DNA from: Diatrype stigma
Taxonomy: Eukaryota > Ascomycota > Sordariomycetes > Xylariales > Diatrypaceae
Length of the DNA stretch: 64,000 bases
Direction of reading: 5' to 3'
Assembly: GCA_022225965.2 (NCBI GenBank)
Contig: JAKJXP020000159.1
Coordinates: forward strand, 1 to 64,000
Shown here: in pieces, positions 32,706 to 44,297 of the stretch
Layout of the letters: each line of letters starts with the position of its first letter
How positions within the stretch are numbered: position 1 is the stretch's first letter
Notes under the pieces: generated by a model
What the model saw: only the letters and a program-made list of their open reading frames with translations
Told to the model about the DNA's origin: nothing
Databases searched by the model: none
Program-made: the position numbers and the translations under genes

Positions 32706-33884
32706 ATGATTAAAAAATACCAAAATTTTTATCTTGTTGGCCAAGGCCACCAAAATACTTTGGATGCGCTTCTATCCTCCGGATTAGAAAAAAAGGTTGC
32801 AGTAAAAAAAAAAATAAGGCTTGGCCTTATTTTTTTTTTTCCTCGCTTCGCACACACAGGTGGTTTAAATGCAGAGAATAAGGTTAAAAATGTAGGAGAA
32901 GATCTCAATTTAACTGGCGCTTGAATTAGTGGGTTTGCTCAATCTGACGGGTGTTTTACTATAACATTTGAAAAGTACAAGACAGGTTTGTATGTAAGAC
33001 CTAGACCTATTTTCTTTTTAGGGCAAGACTACTCTGAAGAGGGGTTGTTTAAGAGTCTGTTAAAGTACTTAGGAACAGGTTATTTACGTAAAAATAAAAC
33101 TAATGTTTTATTAGAAATAAAGTCTTTAAGTGCGTTTAAAGATGTTTTATTCCATATTTTGGACCAACACCCGTTAAAGTATGGGAAACTTAAAGCGTAT
33201 TTAATTTTTAGAAATATAGTAGAAGAGATGATTAATAAAAATCACTTAAATTTAGAAGGACTACTTCGAATAATTTATGCAAGCCATCAACTTAACGTTG
33301 AAACAACAAGACGGACAGAGGAATCTAAGGAGGAGTTGCTTAAATTTTTAGAATCTAAGCATGGTAAACTTCCTGCTCCGGAAAAGCTAGACATCAATTC
33401 TTTAATTCCTTCTGTGTCGGTACAGGAAAATAAGTTACCTTTAACGTTAGGATTTATTGCAGGTTTAATAGACGGTGATGGGAGTTTTAATGTGTCCTTT
33501 CAGATCAAGCCTTATAGAAGAGTGAGGGTTAATTTCACAGTAGTTCAAGAATTATCATGTAAAGAACTTTTATATGAATTAAAATCTTTTTTTTCTTGCG
33601 GATCAGTTTATGATTTACCGTCAGCGGCAGCAAGATATCAAGTGGAGAATGTAGATTTGATATTAAATAATATCAAACCTATTTTAGATAAAGTAAAATT
33701 TAATACATGCAAAGCTAAGTATTATGATATAGCAATTAAAGTTTGTGAAATCATAAGAGCTAAAGGGTATAAAACTGATGAAGCTTTTAAAGAGATAATA
33801 GAACTAGCTTATGATTCTAATTTGTCGGGGAAGAGACGTCGGATTTCAAAAGAAGAATTTATGAGGAAAATATCTGATAATTAA
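32706..33884 (+). CDS. LAGLIDADG homing endonuclease with in-frame hairpin insertion (rnl-i4)
   Basis: ATG to TAA at 33882-33884, 392 residues. Motifs are WISGFAQSDGCF (about 32920) and FIAGLIDGDGSF (about 33450). Residues about 32-46 (VAVKKKIRLGLIFFF) are encoded by an A-family hairpin at 32799-32840 that left the frame open, before the first nuclease domain. The first motif has QSD in place of DxE-like residues, so one active site may be weak. Confidence 0.87.
32799..32840. repeat. A-family hairpin inside a HEG
   Basis: gcagt, A run, TAAGG, cttg, CCTTA, T run. It is in frame in the rnl-i4 ORF. Confidence 0.88.
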
Positions 33885-34342
33885 GGAACTTGCTTATACT
33901 TTTTATGCAGACTTTGCACATTGTATTTCTATAAAGTCGAGGAGGTGCAATCTTTTATCATCATACAATTACATTAATAATAAATAATTACTTAATAACC
34001 ATCAATTTAAATATCACTCTGTTTTACACCTAAGTTAAAAGTAAAGATAAAGGTATAGTCTAACTTCCGATTAAAGTCGGAAATTATTGGAAAGACAATA
34101 CTGACCTAGATAGCTGGTTTTCTGCGAAACCTATAAAAGTGAGGTGTGAAAGACTCTGGTTGGCCCCCAGAAGTCCTCCTTGCTTGGTGGGTGAGAGTCC
34201 CACTCTATGAATCTGTTTTCGTTATTCATATTTTTACTATTAACCCTACTCTTGTAGCGAGCTACAAAAAATTAAGTTGGTTTTATGTAGGTGATATTCT
34301 TTTATTTTATTTAACCGTCCTCGCTTTTTTTGGGCGAAGCCC

Positions 34343-34439
34343 ACTCATGTTTTGATTATTATTATGTTTTTAAGTTGTGAAGTTTGGAGTTATTAAGAGG
34401 TTTATATTTACCAACTTATATATATATGTAAATTAATAA
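34343..34439 (+). promoter_or_regulatory. Leader A, copy 4
   Basis: Has ctcatgttttgattatta, agttgtgaagtttggagtta and aggtttatatttaccaac before the start codon of MIKMINK. Confidence 0.65.
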
Positions 34440-35801
34440 ATGATAAAAATGATTAATAAATGTACAAATAGTACTAATATGAAAAAGTCTAGTTTATCCG
34501 AGTTTTATCAATGATTTGTGGGGTTTTCGGATGGAGAATCCAATTTTAGCATTAATATTGCTTATAAAGATGAAACTAAAGTAAGAAGAGTGAATTTTGA
34601 ATTTAGAATCGCGTTGCACATTGACGACATTAGTGTTCTGGAATTTATTAGAGATAGATTACAGGTAGGTAATGTTCGAAAGTTTAATGTAGATACTATG
34701 GCTGTTTTCTCAGTTACTGATCATGTAGGTTTTTATAAATTATTCTCGATTTTTGATGAGTTTAATCTCAATTCTACTAAGTACTTGGATTACTTAGACT
34801 TCCGTGAAGCGTACATTTTGTATCACGAAAGATCTAAGAATTCTAGTTGAGAAGAAAAAGATCAATTGAAAATGAAAATTGTTGGTATTAAGAATAGGAT
34901 GAATGCTCAACGTATTCTAGATGATGCAGTTAATATGACAAATAAAATCAATATAACCAAGAGTTGGTTATTAGGGTTGATAGAGGGGGAAGGTTCATTT
35001 TTCATATCCAGATCGCGTATCGAACCAAGCTTTTCACTTCAGCTCCATAGTAATCAAACTTTTTTGCTTGAAAAGATTAAGGATTTCTTTATAGACGAGT
35101 TGGGATTTGATCCCTACTCTGTCCGTAAACTTAGAAGATTCTCTAATTCTATCACCGTGATCAAAGACAAGGAGAAAGCTGTCGCAATATTAAGAATTAG
35201 TAATATAAATGTAATAAATAATTATTTGGTTCCTTATTTGAGTGCTAGTGATTTTTTGACAAAAAAATGGGAGGACTTTGTGGACTTTGAACTCATCAGC
35301 TCTGCTGTATACAAGGGTTCACATAAAGTAAAAGAGATTAAGGAATTAATTTTGAAACTATCTTATACTATGAATAATTATCGTTTAAGTACAAATAAAA
35401 AGGGTGTTGAAGTTTTTACATCAGAGGAAAGAGAGATCTTAAAAAATGCTAGGCCAACTCTTGAGCGGCTCAATGATGGTAGAATAAGAGAGATAGAAAC
35501 AGGGAAAATCGGAATTAAGAGTTCACAGTGTCTTTATGAAGCAATTAAGCTCACCCCATCTGCGGTATCTACGGGATCGGCAGTTGGGTTGAATGGTTCG
35601 GAAGTTTTAATTTTTGATACGTTAAAGGATACTTCGAAAGATTTAGAGGTAGATATTAGAAAACTTAAAAGGTGCATTGTTGAGTCGATGGGTGATTGAG
35701 TTGTGATTGGAGGGTATAAAGTTAGAAGAGTACCAGTGTTTATAAATGCTTTGGCTGGATCAATTAGTTCTCCCAGTGGGGACGAGGGTAGTAAAAGTTA
35801 G
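34440..35801 (+). CDS. LAGLIDADG homing endonuclease with NUMOD-like tail (rnl-i5)
   Basis: ATG (MIKMINK) to TAG at 35799-35801, 453 residues. Motifs are WFVGFSDGESNF (about 34512) and SWLLGLIEGEGSF (about 34965). It belongs to the same subfamily as cox3-i5 and rnl-i8 and i10, sharing the LSYTMNNYRLST signature. The tail (LIFDTLKDTSKDLEVDIRKLKR) fits a NUMOD repeat. Intact. Confidence 0.9.
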
Positions 35802-36423
35802 AAGTAAAAATTAGAGTAGTTCCCCGCCCGCTAGCAAGGGCGGGCCGGGGAATCTGCCTGCGGGCAGGAGAAAACAATGTATCTCGGAAAGGTTACAACC
35901 GAAGGGATAATCTAGGTTCATAGATAAATTAGACGAAAACGGTTAACAACATCCTAGTTGAAGACCGTCGGCAGTTGTGAATGCCGCTACAGACTGGTCC
36001 GTCGGGGTTAGGCTGCAATGTCTGTCCTAATGTACAGTCGATCCCTGTGACGGGTGCGATAACGTTAAAGAGGAAGGATAGTTTACATACGCACAATACG
36101 TAAACGCCATGTTTTCACAGTGGTTATAACTCTTTCTTAAAAGCTAAAATTAGTATGATAGTGTCGGTCGATAGAGCCAAAAGTTGGTCTATTGTTCTGT
36201 CTACTTATCATGTTATTTTTGTTTATAATTAAGTCAGGGATGAGGCAATTTAAGTAACATCTTCGCAGGTACAGAACTTAATCTCAGGCAAGATGTCTTA
36301 AATTTTATAATAACAACTTATTATAAAATCGACATTTTACTTTGTACAGATCGGGGGGTCGTAGAGACTTTATCGGTGAGTATGTAGACTCGGAATGGCA
36401 ACGATGGATCTTGAATCATCAGA

Positions 36424-37414
36424 GTGCGCAATTTAATAATATATATGCTTGTCCGAACACTACGGACCAGATTGTTCCTAAAAGAAAATTTATTAGAATA
36501 GTTATGTAGATTACCTACTTAATATTAATGAATTTTATATCTGTAAAGCATCATACTAATCCATGGTTATAAGAGGCGACACCTCAGACCTTGCAAATCT
36601 AGTGATAGAGTGGGGAGTGTAGCATGTATGAAAAACAGTATGGCGGGATCCATGGAGACTAAGGACCGAAGAATCGTCAACCAACTGTGAGCTAGGAGTT
36701 ATATGATTTTCTGAAGAGAAGGTGGGGATGATGTTCACTCAAGGAATAGTTATACTTTGATACTGCAATTTGTAGTATCTCAATATAATGGTCTCACAAG
36801 TCCTTTTCTAGTCCTGAGAATTTTTGTCTGATGAATTTTCAGAAGGAATGGCTAGAACCCAACTACGCAAAGTAGATTCAACCTTTAATAATTATCTAAG
36901 TAACTCATGGACATATATATTAGAACTTTGGATACTCTCAAATTATTATTTATCGAACATGAGGTTATAAAATTCATTTCGACAACAATCAATCTTGAGA
37001 AGTCGGAGTCTTCATAGTATTAATAGATTAGGCATCTATTGAAAAGGAAGGCAGCTTGATCGAAAAAGTGATTTTAAACTACACACTAGCATGGAATACT
37101 TCTGAACTGTCATGTCAGCTTTATTCACCTATCTGTCTGTAGTCCCTGAAATTTAAAAAATAAATTTTCAATAGCAATATCGACGATTAGCATTCATAGT
37201 AAATGACATTACATGAACTGCTAAGAATAGTCTGGATCCTAGAAATAGGATATATGTTACGTCAACATACACAATCTCTTCGTGCAGATGATCAAGTGGA
37301 GAGCCGTATGCATTGAAAGGTGCACGTACGGTTCGGAGGGGGATTTACTGCAACATTACACTAACTCTCGTTAAAAGAGGGCTGGGATGTTGCGCAAAAC
37401 AGGATTTCTACCCT
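36424..37414 (+). mobile_element. Group II intron rnl-i6, no ORF
   Basis: Starts GTGCGCAATTTAAT after ...gaatcatcaga. Domain V is at 37301-37334 (gagccgtatgcattg ... acgtacggttc). It has no long ORF, so splicing would depend on proteins from elsewhere. Only about 13 nt of rnl follow before the next intron. Confidence 0.83.
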
Positions 37415-37789
37415 ACCATAGAATGATAAGGTTGTATGTACGGCCTTTTTGTGGAAGTGAACCTTCTGCTATAAACTTTCAAATTGCGGGAACACCCTAA
37501 AGCAATCACAACCAAGTAAGCATGGTAACATAGCTTATGGCACAGGTAATGACTCGTGGTATGGTAAAATCGTGATTGATAAATTTTGTTGATGGGTTAT
37601 CCGCAGCCAAGCGCCTGTGGTAACGCATAGGTGTGCAGTTCATCGACTAGATGTAAGTTGGTGTCAGTTAAAATATTAACTTGATGCTTAAGATATAGTC
37701 AAGCCTCATCTAAAAGGATGCAATGGCATTAAAGTAATTTTATTCATGTCCTTTTTTTTCTTTTAGCATATTTATATAATTTGGGTAAA

Positions 37790-38430
37790 GCCGACTTTTA
37801 CAAAAGACTTAATACGACAGGCGACTGCCTTTCGAAGGGTAATCTGACATGGGCCTAACACCCCATTGGAGCCGGGTTGACACCCCTTCTTCACAGAGTT
37901 AATAGGTTAAGGTACTGTAAAAGTAGATGTTTAACAGCTTGCTGAGAGCTTGTTCTCAGCCGGACCTAGTGAAGTAGGGATATTGATTGGTAACACCTTT
38001 CTCAAGGTAATAGGTTGGGTCACAAGTTCAGCCGAGTATCCTTGTGCTGTTTTCCAATGCTTAAGTCGGTTATAATACTAAATTTAAGGCATTCAGGCTA
38101 ACCCATAATGCCTCCGGAAAATAGGGCAGGCCCCTTGTATTGTATAGTTGATAATGCGAAAGTTTAAGGAAAACAGAAGTACCATTATCGGCGTGGTCAA
38201 GGAAGAAAATCCCTTGGGCTGCAATATGAATTATTTTGATTAGGGTCTAAACATTTAAAAATTGAATCAACGGAATCACTTGTTTATACTTAATATTTAT
38301 TATTATTTATTATCAATTGTAAATCCTTGGTGCATAAGGTCCTATACACTAGAATCTGAGAGATGAGCTTGGAGATTATTTTTCTCCATGACCCATGTTC
38401 AATACGAACACTAGGCTGTCCGGCATAAAA
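37790..38430. other. Structured-looking non-coding block of unknown nature (block Y)
   Basis: About 640 nt of GC-richer sequence with many local stems (for example ggcctaacaccccattgg, aggcattcaggctaacccataatgcct), placed between the rnl-i7 core and its GIY-YIG gene. It does not show group II domain V or a second group I core. I cannot assign it. Confidence 0.4.
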
Positions 38431-38438
38431 ATAAAACA

Positions 38439-39282
38439 TTAAAAAAAAAAGTCAAAAAAAACAACATATTTTTAAACAATTATTCTAGTAGCAGTGGAGC
38501 CGTTGCTCCAATTAAACGTTATGAAAATGCTTTATTGAGCAAAGATAGAATTTTAACTGAAAATAAAAATAAATCGGGTATTTATCATTGAGTAAATAAA
38601 TTAAACGATAATACTTATGTGGGTAGTGGTTTAGATTTATCAAAAAGAGTAGGAGATTACTTCAAAAAAAGTGAACTAAATAGAAATCCTAGGCCTATAC
38701 ATGCTGCATTACTAAAATATGGGTACGAAAACTTCAATCTAGAGATTCTAGAATATTGTAGAGCAGATGAGCTAGTTGCAAGAGAACAGTACTATTTGGA
38801 TGTAATTAAACCTGAGTATAATATATTAACATGTGCTTATTCCTTATTAGGTTATAAGCATAGCCCTGAGAATATTGCTAAATTTAAATTAAAAAAGATT
38901 TCGCAGGAACATAAAGATATATTATCTTTAACTCATTTGGGTAAGGTTGTTAGTCAGGAAACTAAAGATAAATTGTCTCTTGCTCGCTTTGCGTGTTTTC
39001 TCCTTTCTCTCCCTTTATAATAAAGAGAGAAAGGAGAAAACTACAACCAATTATAAAAAGAATAATCCTCTTTCACCAGAAGCTTTGGCTAACATGAAAG
39101 CTATAACTACGGAACGAGAGGGTGTATCTGTTTTATTTTTGAATACTCAAACTAATGAAACAGTAGATTTTCCTACTATGACTCAAGCAGGAGAGTATTT
39201 AGGTGTAAAAAGACAAGCTATACGAAACGCAATTAAGAGAGGAAGTCTTGTTAAGGGACTATTCCGTGTTACAGAGAATTAG
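38439..39282 (+). pseudogene. GIY-YIG homing endonuclease split by a hairpin insertion (rnl-i7)
   Basis: N-terminal part: SGIYHWVNKLNDNTYVGSG (about 38575), HAALLKYGYENFNLEILEYC and AREQYYLDVIKPEYNI. A C-family hairpin at about 38993-39042 then brings a TAA and shifts the frame. The C-terminal NUMOD part (SPEALANMKAI ... VDFPTMTQAGEYLGVKRQAI) continues in another frame to TAG at 39280-39282. No ATG is found for the N-terminal part (the frame opens at 38415). Confidence 0.85.
38993..39042. repeat. C-family hairpin interrupting a GIY-YIG gene
   Basis: gttttctcctttctctccc and the near-exact complement gagagaaaggagaaaac, loop tttataataa. Confidence 0.9.
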
Positions 39283-39513
39283 TAGGCAGTATGTACACAC
39301 ATATGTACTAAAAAAACTTATATAAAATTACTTTAGCTTCATTTGCTAGCAAATGAAGCCAGGATATACGTATTTTTTGATACGTAATATAACCTGTTGT
39401 CCAAATGGATGGTTCAATAGTTGAACTGTTTAGGGAGAGGATCTTCGCTTAACTGGTACATAAGCAAGATCTCTGTGTATGTCAAAAGGGAAACAGCCCA
39501 GAACAAGAGTTAA

Positions 39514-39728
39514 GGTTCCTAAATTATTAATTTCTGAAGCGGTTAATCTTTACAGTATAATAGATACCGCCTAACCAAATCATCTTATCGAATAATAATA
39601 TCTCATAGAGATAAGTCAATCAGGTTGTTTGTATTTAGGGGAGGTAACATTCCTCTAATTCGTAAGATGGTTTTGGGTAAGCAATAATCTAATGTATTGT
39701 AGAGTATAGATCGGTTCCTAAATTATTA
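39514..39728 (+). repeat. 199-nt insertion in an rnl exon, flanked by a 16-nt direct repeat
   Basis: ggttcctaaattatta occurs at 39514-39529 and again at 39713-39728, and E. coli 23S has only one equivalent (GGTCCCAAAGTCATGG). The DNA between contains complementary arms ccaaatcatctta and taagatggttttgg. No ORF. Confidence 0.75.
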
Positions 39729-41149
39729 TTGTTAAGTGAAATTAAGAATGTTTTTATTTAAGTCGACAAGGAGATGGGCCTAGAAGCAGCCATAATTCAA
39801 AGACCTCGTAACAGAGCGCTTGTTAATTTTTTTAAAGTGCGTCGAAAATTTAACGGATCTAAATAATATACCGAAACCTTGTCCATAATTGATTATAATA
39901 AATTTATTATTGTCATTTACTGGGGTAGCAGAACATTGAGTAAACCTGCAGCATTATTATTATTTTTTTAACAGATGCGATGGTGCGTTATTACTTACCT
40001 ACAGTATACTCAAGAGATAATGGTGACATGAGTAGCAAAAAAGAAGTTCGGTCAGTTTCTGGGTCGATCAGAATTTCTCCGGAGTTTTTTTCGGTTTGGG
40101 CTGATCGAGCGCTCGCCTAAAGCTTATGGCTATTTAAAGTAACGGCCTCTAAGTTTACAATCCCAAAGGTTGAAACGATGAGAAAATCTTATTACTTAAA
40201 TGACAACATTTTTAAAGTGAAAAGTGTGCTGGAAAAAATAAGTAATATATCAATATTTACAACAAACTAAAAAGATGAGTTAATATTGATGAAAAATAAC
40301 CGTACCTAAAAACTGTGACAAGTAAGCTAGTGTAGAATACGAAGGCGTAAATGAGCTAACAATCATAAAGGAACTCGGCAAATTAACTACCGTAACTTAG
40401 GGATAAGGAGGGCTCATTTGTCCCGTTTAATCTCGGGTAAGAAGGAAGAAGCATGAAATAGTGTTGTACGACTGTTTAATTAAAACAAAGCACTCTGCAT
40501 AAAGACTTAAAGTCTAAGTATAGAGTGTGATTTCTGCCCGGTGCCGGCTGGCTAACGAAAATAACTAACCTTAAAGGGTTTGGTACTGTAGGAACCCCCG
40601 GTTAATGGCGGCCTTAATGTGAGGGTCCTAAGGTAGCGGAATACCTTGACTGTTAAATGCAGTCTTTGCATGAATGATGTAACGATACAACAGCTGTCTC
40701 TATGATTGACTCAGTGAAATTGGCATAGCAGTGTTTATGTGTGGTTACGATCTTGTAATCTTGCTGCGTAAGTGAAAATCTTACTCTATAAATTTACTTT
40801 TTATTTTATTTACGGTATAACCCACGTGAACCCGCATTTTAAGCTAAGCTATACCTTGAAGGAGTAGCTTCGCCTGCCCCTAATGAAATTAGGCCGTAAA
40901 AAAAAAAAAGAAAAAATAAAATCTTAAGAAGTATTTCAAATAAACGTATTAAGTTTAGATTTTACTTTTTTCTTTTTTTTTAAAGGCGTCGCACGCTTCG
41001 CTACTCAAAGTGTGAAACAATTATTTGCAGTTAATGTGGCTTAATTAGTATTCAAGAAGTATAGGTTATTTATAATGTATTAACTAATACATAAAAACTA
41101 GAGTTCACTAGTATAAAAGTGAAGCTGATTAGAGTAACACCTTTATTTT

Positions 41150-41560
41150 GGCATATGTAAAATAAGCTAGAGTTATGATGTAAAGTTTGGAAGTTATACT
41201 ATAGCAGTCATATCTGATGGAGGAGTGAACGTATTTGGCCTCAGGGAACTGTTTCATTAGAAGGAGTTTGATGGGGGGAAAGAACGCATGCGACCTTTGA
41301 AAAAAGAGATAGACAAGAAATCCGGCGCTGATATATTAAACTTCGAATTTTTTTGGATAAATAGATATTGCAGGGGGCGTTACGGAACCTGTATTTATAC
41401 CCGCCGTTGAGGGTAATATACTACCATTAATTGGGTAGATTCTATAAGTTATCAGAAGAAGATGGCGGGGTCTCAACTGGTAGTAAAATCTTGGCCCGCA
41501 AGGAGGAAGAGAAGTTAGCCTGAATGTGTAATCATAGAAGGATCTTTTTTTTAGATATGT
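41150..41560 (+). ncRNA. Block X copy 1, conserved structured element of unknown function
   Basis: Three ordered motifs are shared with 54150-54680: gggcgttacggaacc, ccgccgttgaggg and ctcaactggtagtaaaa followed by ggcccgcaaggaggaag. It sits between the intron 5' end and the HEG of rnl-i8. It is not an obvious group I or II core. Confidence 0.5.
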
Positions 41561-41811
41561 TAGGTAAAGGTGGTTTTTAATTGGGCAGGATTAGGGTTTT
41601 AGGTTCGTTAGTTAGTCTTTAAGTTTAATTTTTAAGGCTATAAGGAATATTATAAATTAAGGCCCTAATGAAATTAGGCCGTATTTAATGAATAGTATTT
41701 AATCTATGTTTAGCCTATTATACCTTCCTAGGGCTATCGAGTCCGGCACGAAACTCGGTCGAGTGGTACTAGCTCGTAAAAAAAGTAGCGCCTATTTATA
41801 AATATAAAAAA

Positions 41812-43197
41812 ATGATGATGATGATAAAAAATAAATATGATGTAAAAATACTTTCAGTCGCTGGAGACATGGGGTTTGGTTTTTCTAGGTTTTATTCGGT
41901 GACTCCCGCAGTATCCCCCTGGGGGGGGATTAGGGAATTAGCTAAAAAAAGTTTACATATTAATTTAGTATCTAACCAAGATACATTTAATTTTGATTCG
42001 TGATTTGCAGGATTTTCCGACGCAGAATCTAGCTTTAACATAGTACCTAAACAAGATAGTAAAGGTAATATTAATAGATTTACTTTTATGTTCGCAATTG
42101 GGTTACATGTGGATGAATATGAAGCTTTAAAATATATTAAAAATAAATTAAATATTGGGACAGTTAAAATAGCTAAAGATGAATGTAAATTTGTTGTGAC
42201 TAAAAAAGAGGAGATAAGTAAATTAATTTCTCTTTTTGATATTCATAAGCTTAACACTAGTAAGTATTTAGACTTCCTTTACTTTAAAAAAGCCTTTAAT
42301 TTGTATATTAATAGAGAAGGATATTTGACAGAGAGATTGAAAACTTCTATTGAAGAGTTAAAAGATGGAATGAATAAAAAACGTATAGATTTTAATATGC
42401 CTGCTGATCATAAAATTGTTGTGACTAAAAGTTGATTATTAGGATTTATCGAAGGTGAAGGGTCATTCCAGTTATGGAGAAATGATCTTGTAGCTGTGTT
42501 TGGTTTAGTTTTAACAGAAAGACAATTACCTGTTTTAGAAAAGATAAAAGAATTTTTAGCTAATAATTTAGGTTTTGATTCATATTCTATGTTTAAATTA
42601 AACTTTTCATCTGTTATATCAATAACTCATCAAAAGGCTAGAAACAATAGTAAAGCTAGTGTGTTAATTCTTATTAAAAATATACAGATTCTGAATAATT
42701 ATTTTGTTCCGTATTTAAATGAGATGCAGTTCATTACTAAAAAAGGTAAAGATTTTAAGGATTTTAAATTAATATGTAGATTGCTGTACACAGGAGCTCA
42801 TAAAGATAATGAGGTAAAATCTTTGATTTTAAAATTATCTTTAACTATGAATAATTATAGATTATCTACAAGTTCAGAGCGAGTAGAATCATTAAGTAGT
42901 TCAGAGGTCGATACTCTAGTTAACGCGCCTCCTTTTGTAGAACATCTAGGTGATGGAAGACAAAGAGATTTATCCACAGGAAAAATTATCCATCAACATT
43001 CAAGTAGTATTTATAAAATAATTAAGCCAAATTCAGAGCCAAATATAGTTTTAAAACAAACTTTATTTGAAGCTGCTGAAATTGTAGGTGTTAATATTAA
43101 AACTCTAAGTAAGATCTTAGATGTAGAAGATAATAATACAGTGGAGGTTAAAGGAAACCTAGTTAAAAGAGTAGCTGTATTTTATAATAGAAAGTAG
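41812..43197 (+). CDS. LAGLIDADG homing endonuclease with NUMOD-like tail (rnl-i8)
   Basis: ATG at 41812 (a run of four ATG codons) to TAG at 43195-43197, 461 residues. Motifs are WFAGFSDAESSF (about 42001) and SWLLGFIEGEGSF (about 42434). A sister of the cox3-i5 enzyme, sharing DGRQ and the SSSIYKII region and a NUMOD tail (LFEAAEIVGVNIKTLSKIL). Intact. It has neither leader A nor leader B. Confidence 0.9.
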
Positions 43198-44155
43198 AAT
43201 AAAATTGAGGGAAGGTTACAGCCGAACAGTTTTATAGTTTATAGAAAAATAAGGTGAAAACGGTTAAAGATATCCTAATCTAAGACCGTCGGTAGTTGTA
43301 AATACCGCTACAGACTGGATCACCGGGGCTAGGCTGAAATGTCTGTCCAAATGTACAGTCGGGTTCTGAAACGAGATTTCGTAAAAGGGAAGGATCATTT
43401 ATAATATGTTTATAAATAACCAATACACAATGGTAAGTTAACCTTTAGTTAATCAGAACTGGCAGATACTGCTTACCTCTAGTTAGACGAGAGTGCGACT
43501 AGAAAGTGCAATATAGCAATGTGGTGAAATTCCACCTGATAATCCATTATTTGAGCTCATGCGGTATGCATTAAGAGTAATCTTTTTGTGTAAAGCCCGC
43601 AAAATTAGTTAAACCTGTCCTTCCATAGCGTTGTTGTGGAAGGTGAGCTAATATTACTATGGATAAATTATTTTGAATTCATGTTAGAAGCATATAGAGG
43701 GTTAATAAGGATAACATGAAAAGGCACAATTTAATAAGATTGTATAATTATTAATCGCTGATTGTATAAACAAGTTTTCGTTTGTTTATTAATGGGTCTT
43801 ATATCAGCGTATGTATAGTGGAATCCTAAGGTAATAAAAAATTGTGTTATATTGTAAACTAGGTAAGCCCAATAATGCCCTTTTTTATAGAAGGAAGTAT
43901 GACTGTGAGGTTATATATACATTAGTGGGTAGAGGATGTTCTAAAAAGCGAATGCCTTATTGTAATGATAAGGATAGGTTTATAACTGATTCGAAAGAAT
44001 GCAGACTTAGAGCTGGTGTTTAATAAGTATTTAATTTTATGCGTAAATAAACTGAGGTTTTATTTACTCTTCTCGCGCTTCGCAGAGAAAACTATATTTA
44101 TATAGCTGAAAAATTCTTTTAATTATAATCTTATCGTTTTTTTTTAGTTTGCAAT

Positions 44156-44297
44156 GTACAATGTAAAGAGGTCAGGTGAGTGAGATATTAGTGGCTTCGC
44201 CCGAAAGGGATGATTTTGAAAATTACTTCTTACTATTTCGGTCTTTATCTTTGTTTATTAATAAGTTTCGTAAACTTAATCAAATTAATAAAAAAAA
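44156..44297 (+). promoter_or_regulatory. Leader B, copy 1
   Basis: acaatgtaaagaggtcaggt, gagtgagatattagtggctt, cgcccgaaagggatgat, an AT spacer and the start ATG of the rnl-i9 HEG. A close copy precedes the rnl-i12 HEG. Confidence 0.68.

Larger units (their letters stand above)
31844..34094 (+). mobile_element. Group I intron rnl-i4
   Basis: Between the exon bits aactatggtaag... and acaatactgacctagatagctgg. The 3' core has ggtatagtctaacttccg near 34050. It carries an A hairpin inside the ORF, a B element (about 32367-32465) and a C hairpin (about 32465-32585). Confidence 0.75.
34141..36190 (+). mobile_element. Group I intron rnl-i5
   Basis: Starts after gcgaaacctataaaagt. A 5' stem (gggtgagagtcccactc) lies near 34188. 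The core (about 35930-36110) has aagaccgtcggcag, cgctacagactggtcc and tgtacagtcgat. The 3' end is estimated. Confidence 0.8.
37428..39430 (+). mobile_element. Group I intron rnl-i7
   Basis: Begins after catagaatgat. The core (about 37465-37720) has gcgggaacaccctaaagc, gggttatccgcagcc, gttcatcgacta and agatatagtcaagcct, the same type as rnl-i3. The 3' end is not resolved. Confidence 0.72.
40733..43461 (+). mobile_element. Group I intron rnl-i8
   Basis: Begins after gaaattggcatagcagt and ends G before gcagatactgcttacc. A 5' stem (gtgaaaatcttactc) lies near 40770. The core (about 43255-43400) has taagaccgtcggtag, cgctacagactggatc and tgtacagtcggg. It contains a B element (about 40897-40982) and block X copy 1. 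Confidence 0.85.

Noticed and set aside
37790..38430. Block Y as a second group II intron in rnl-i7
   Set aside because: No GTGYG start next to rRNA and no domain V hairpin could be found.
41150..41560. Block X as RNase P RNA (rnpB)
   Set aside because: The GGAGGAAG motif is suggestive but the paired P4 partner (ACAGAA-type) is not seen and the order does not fit.
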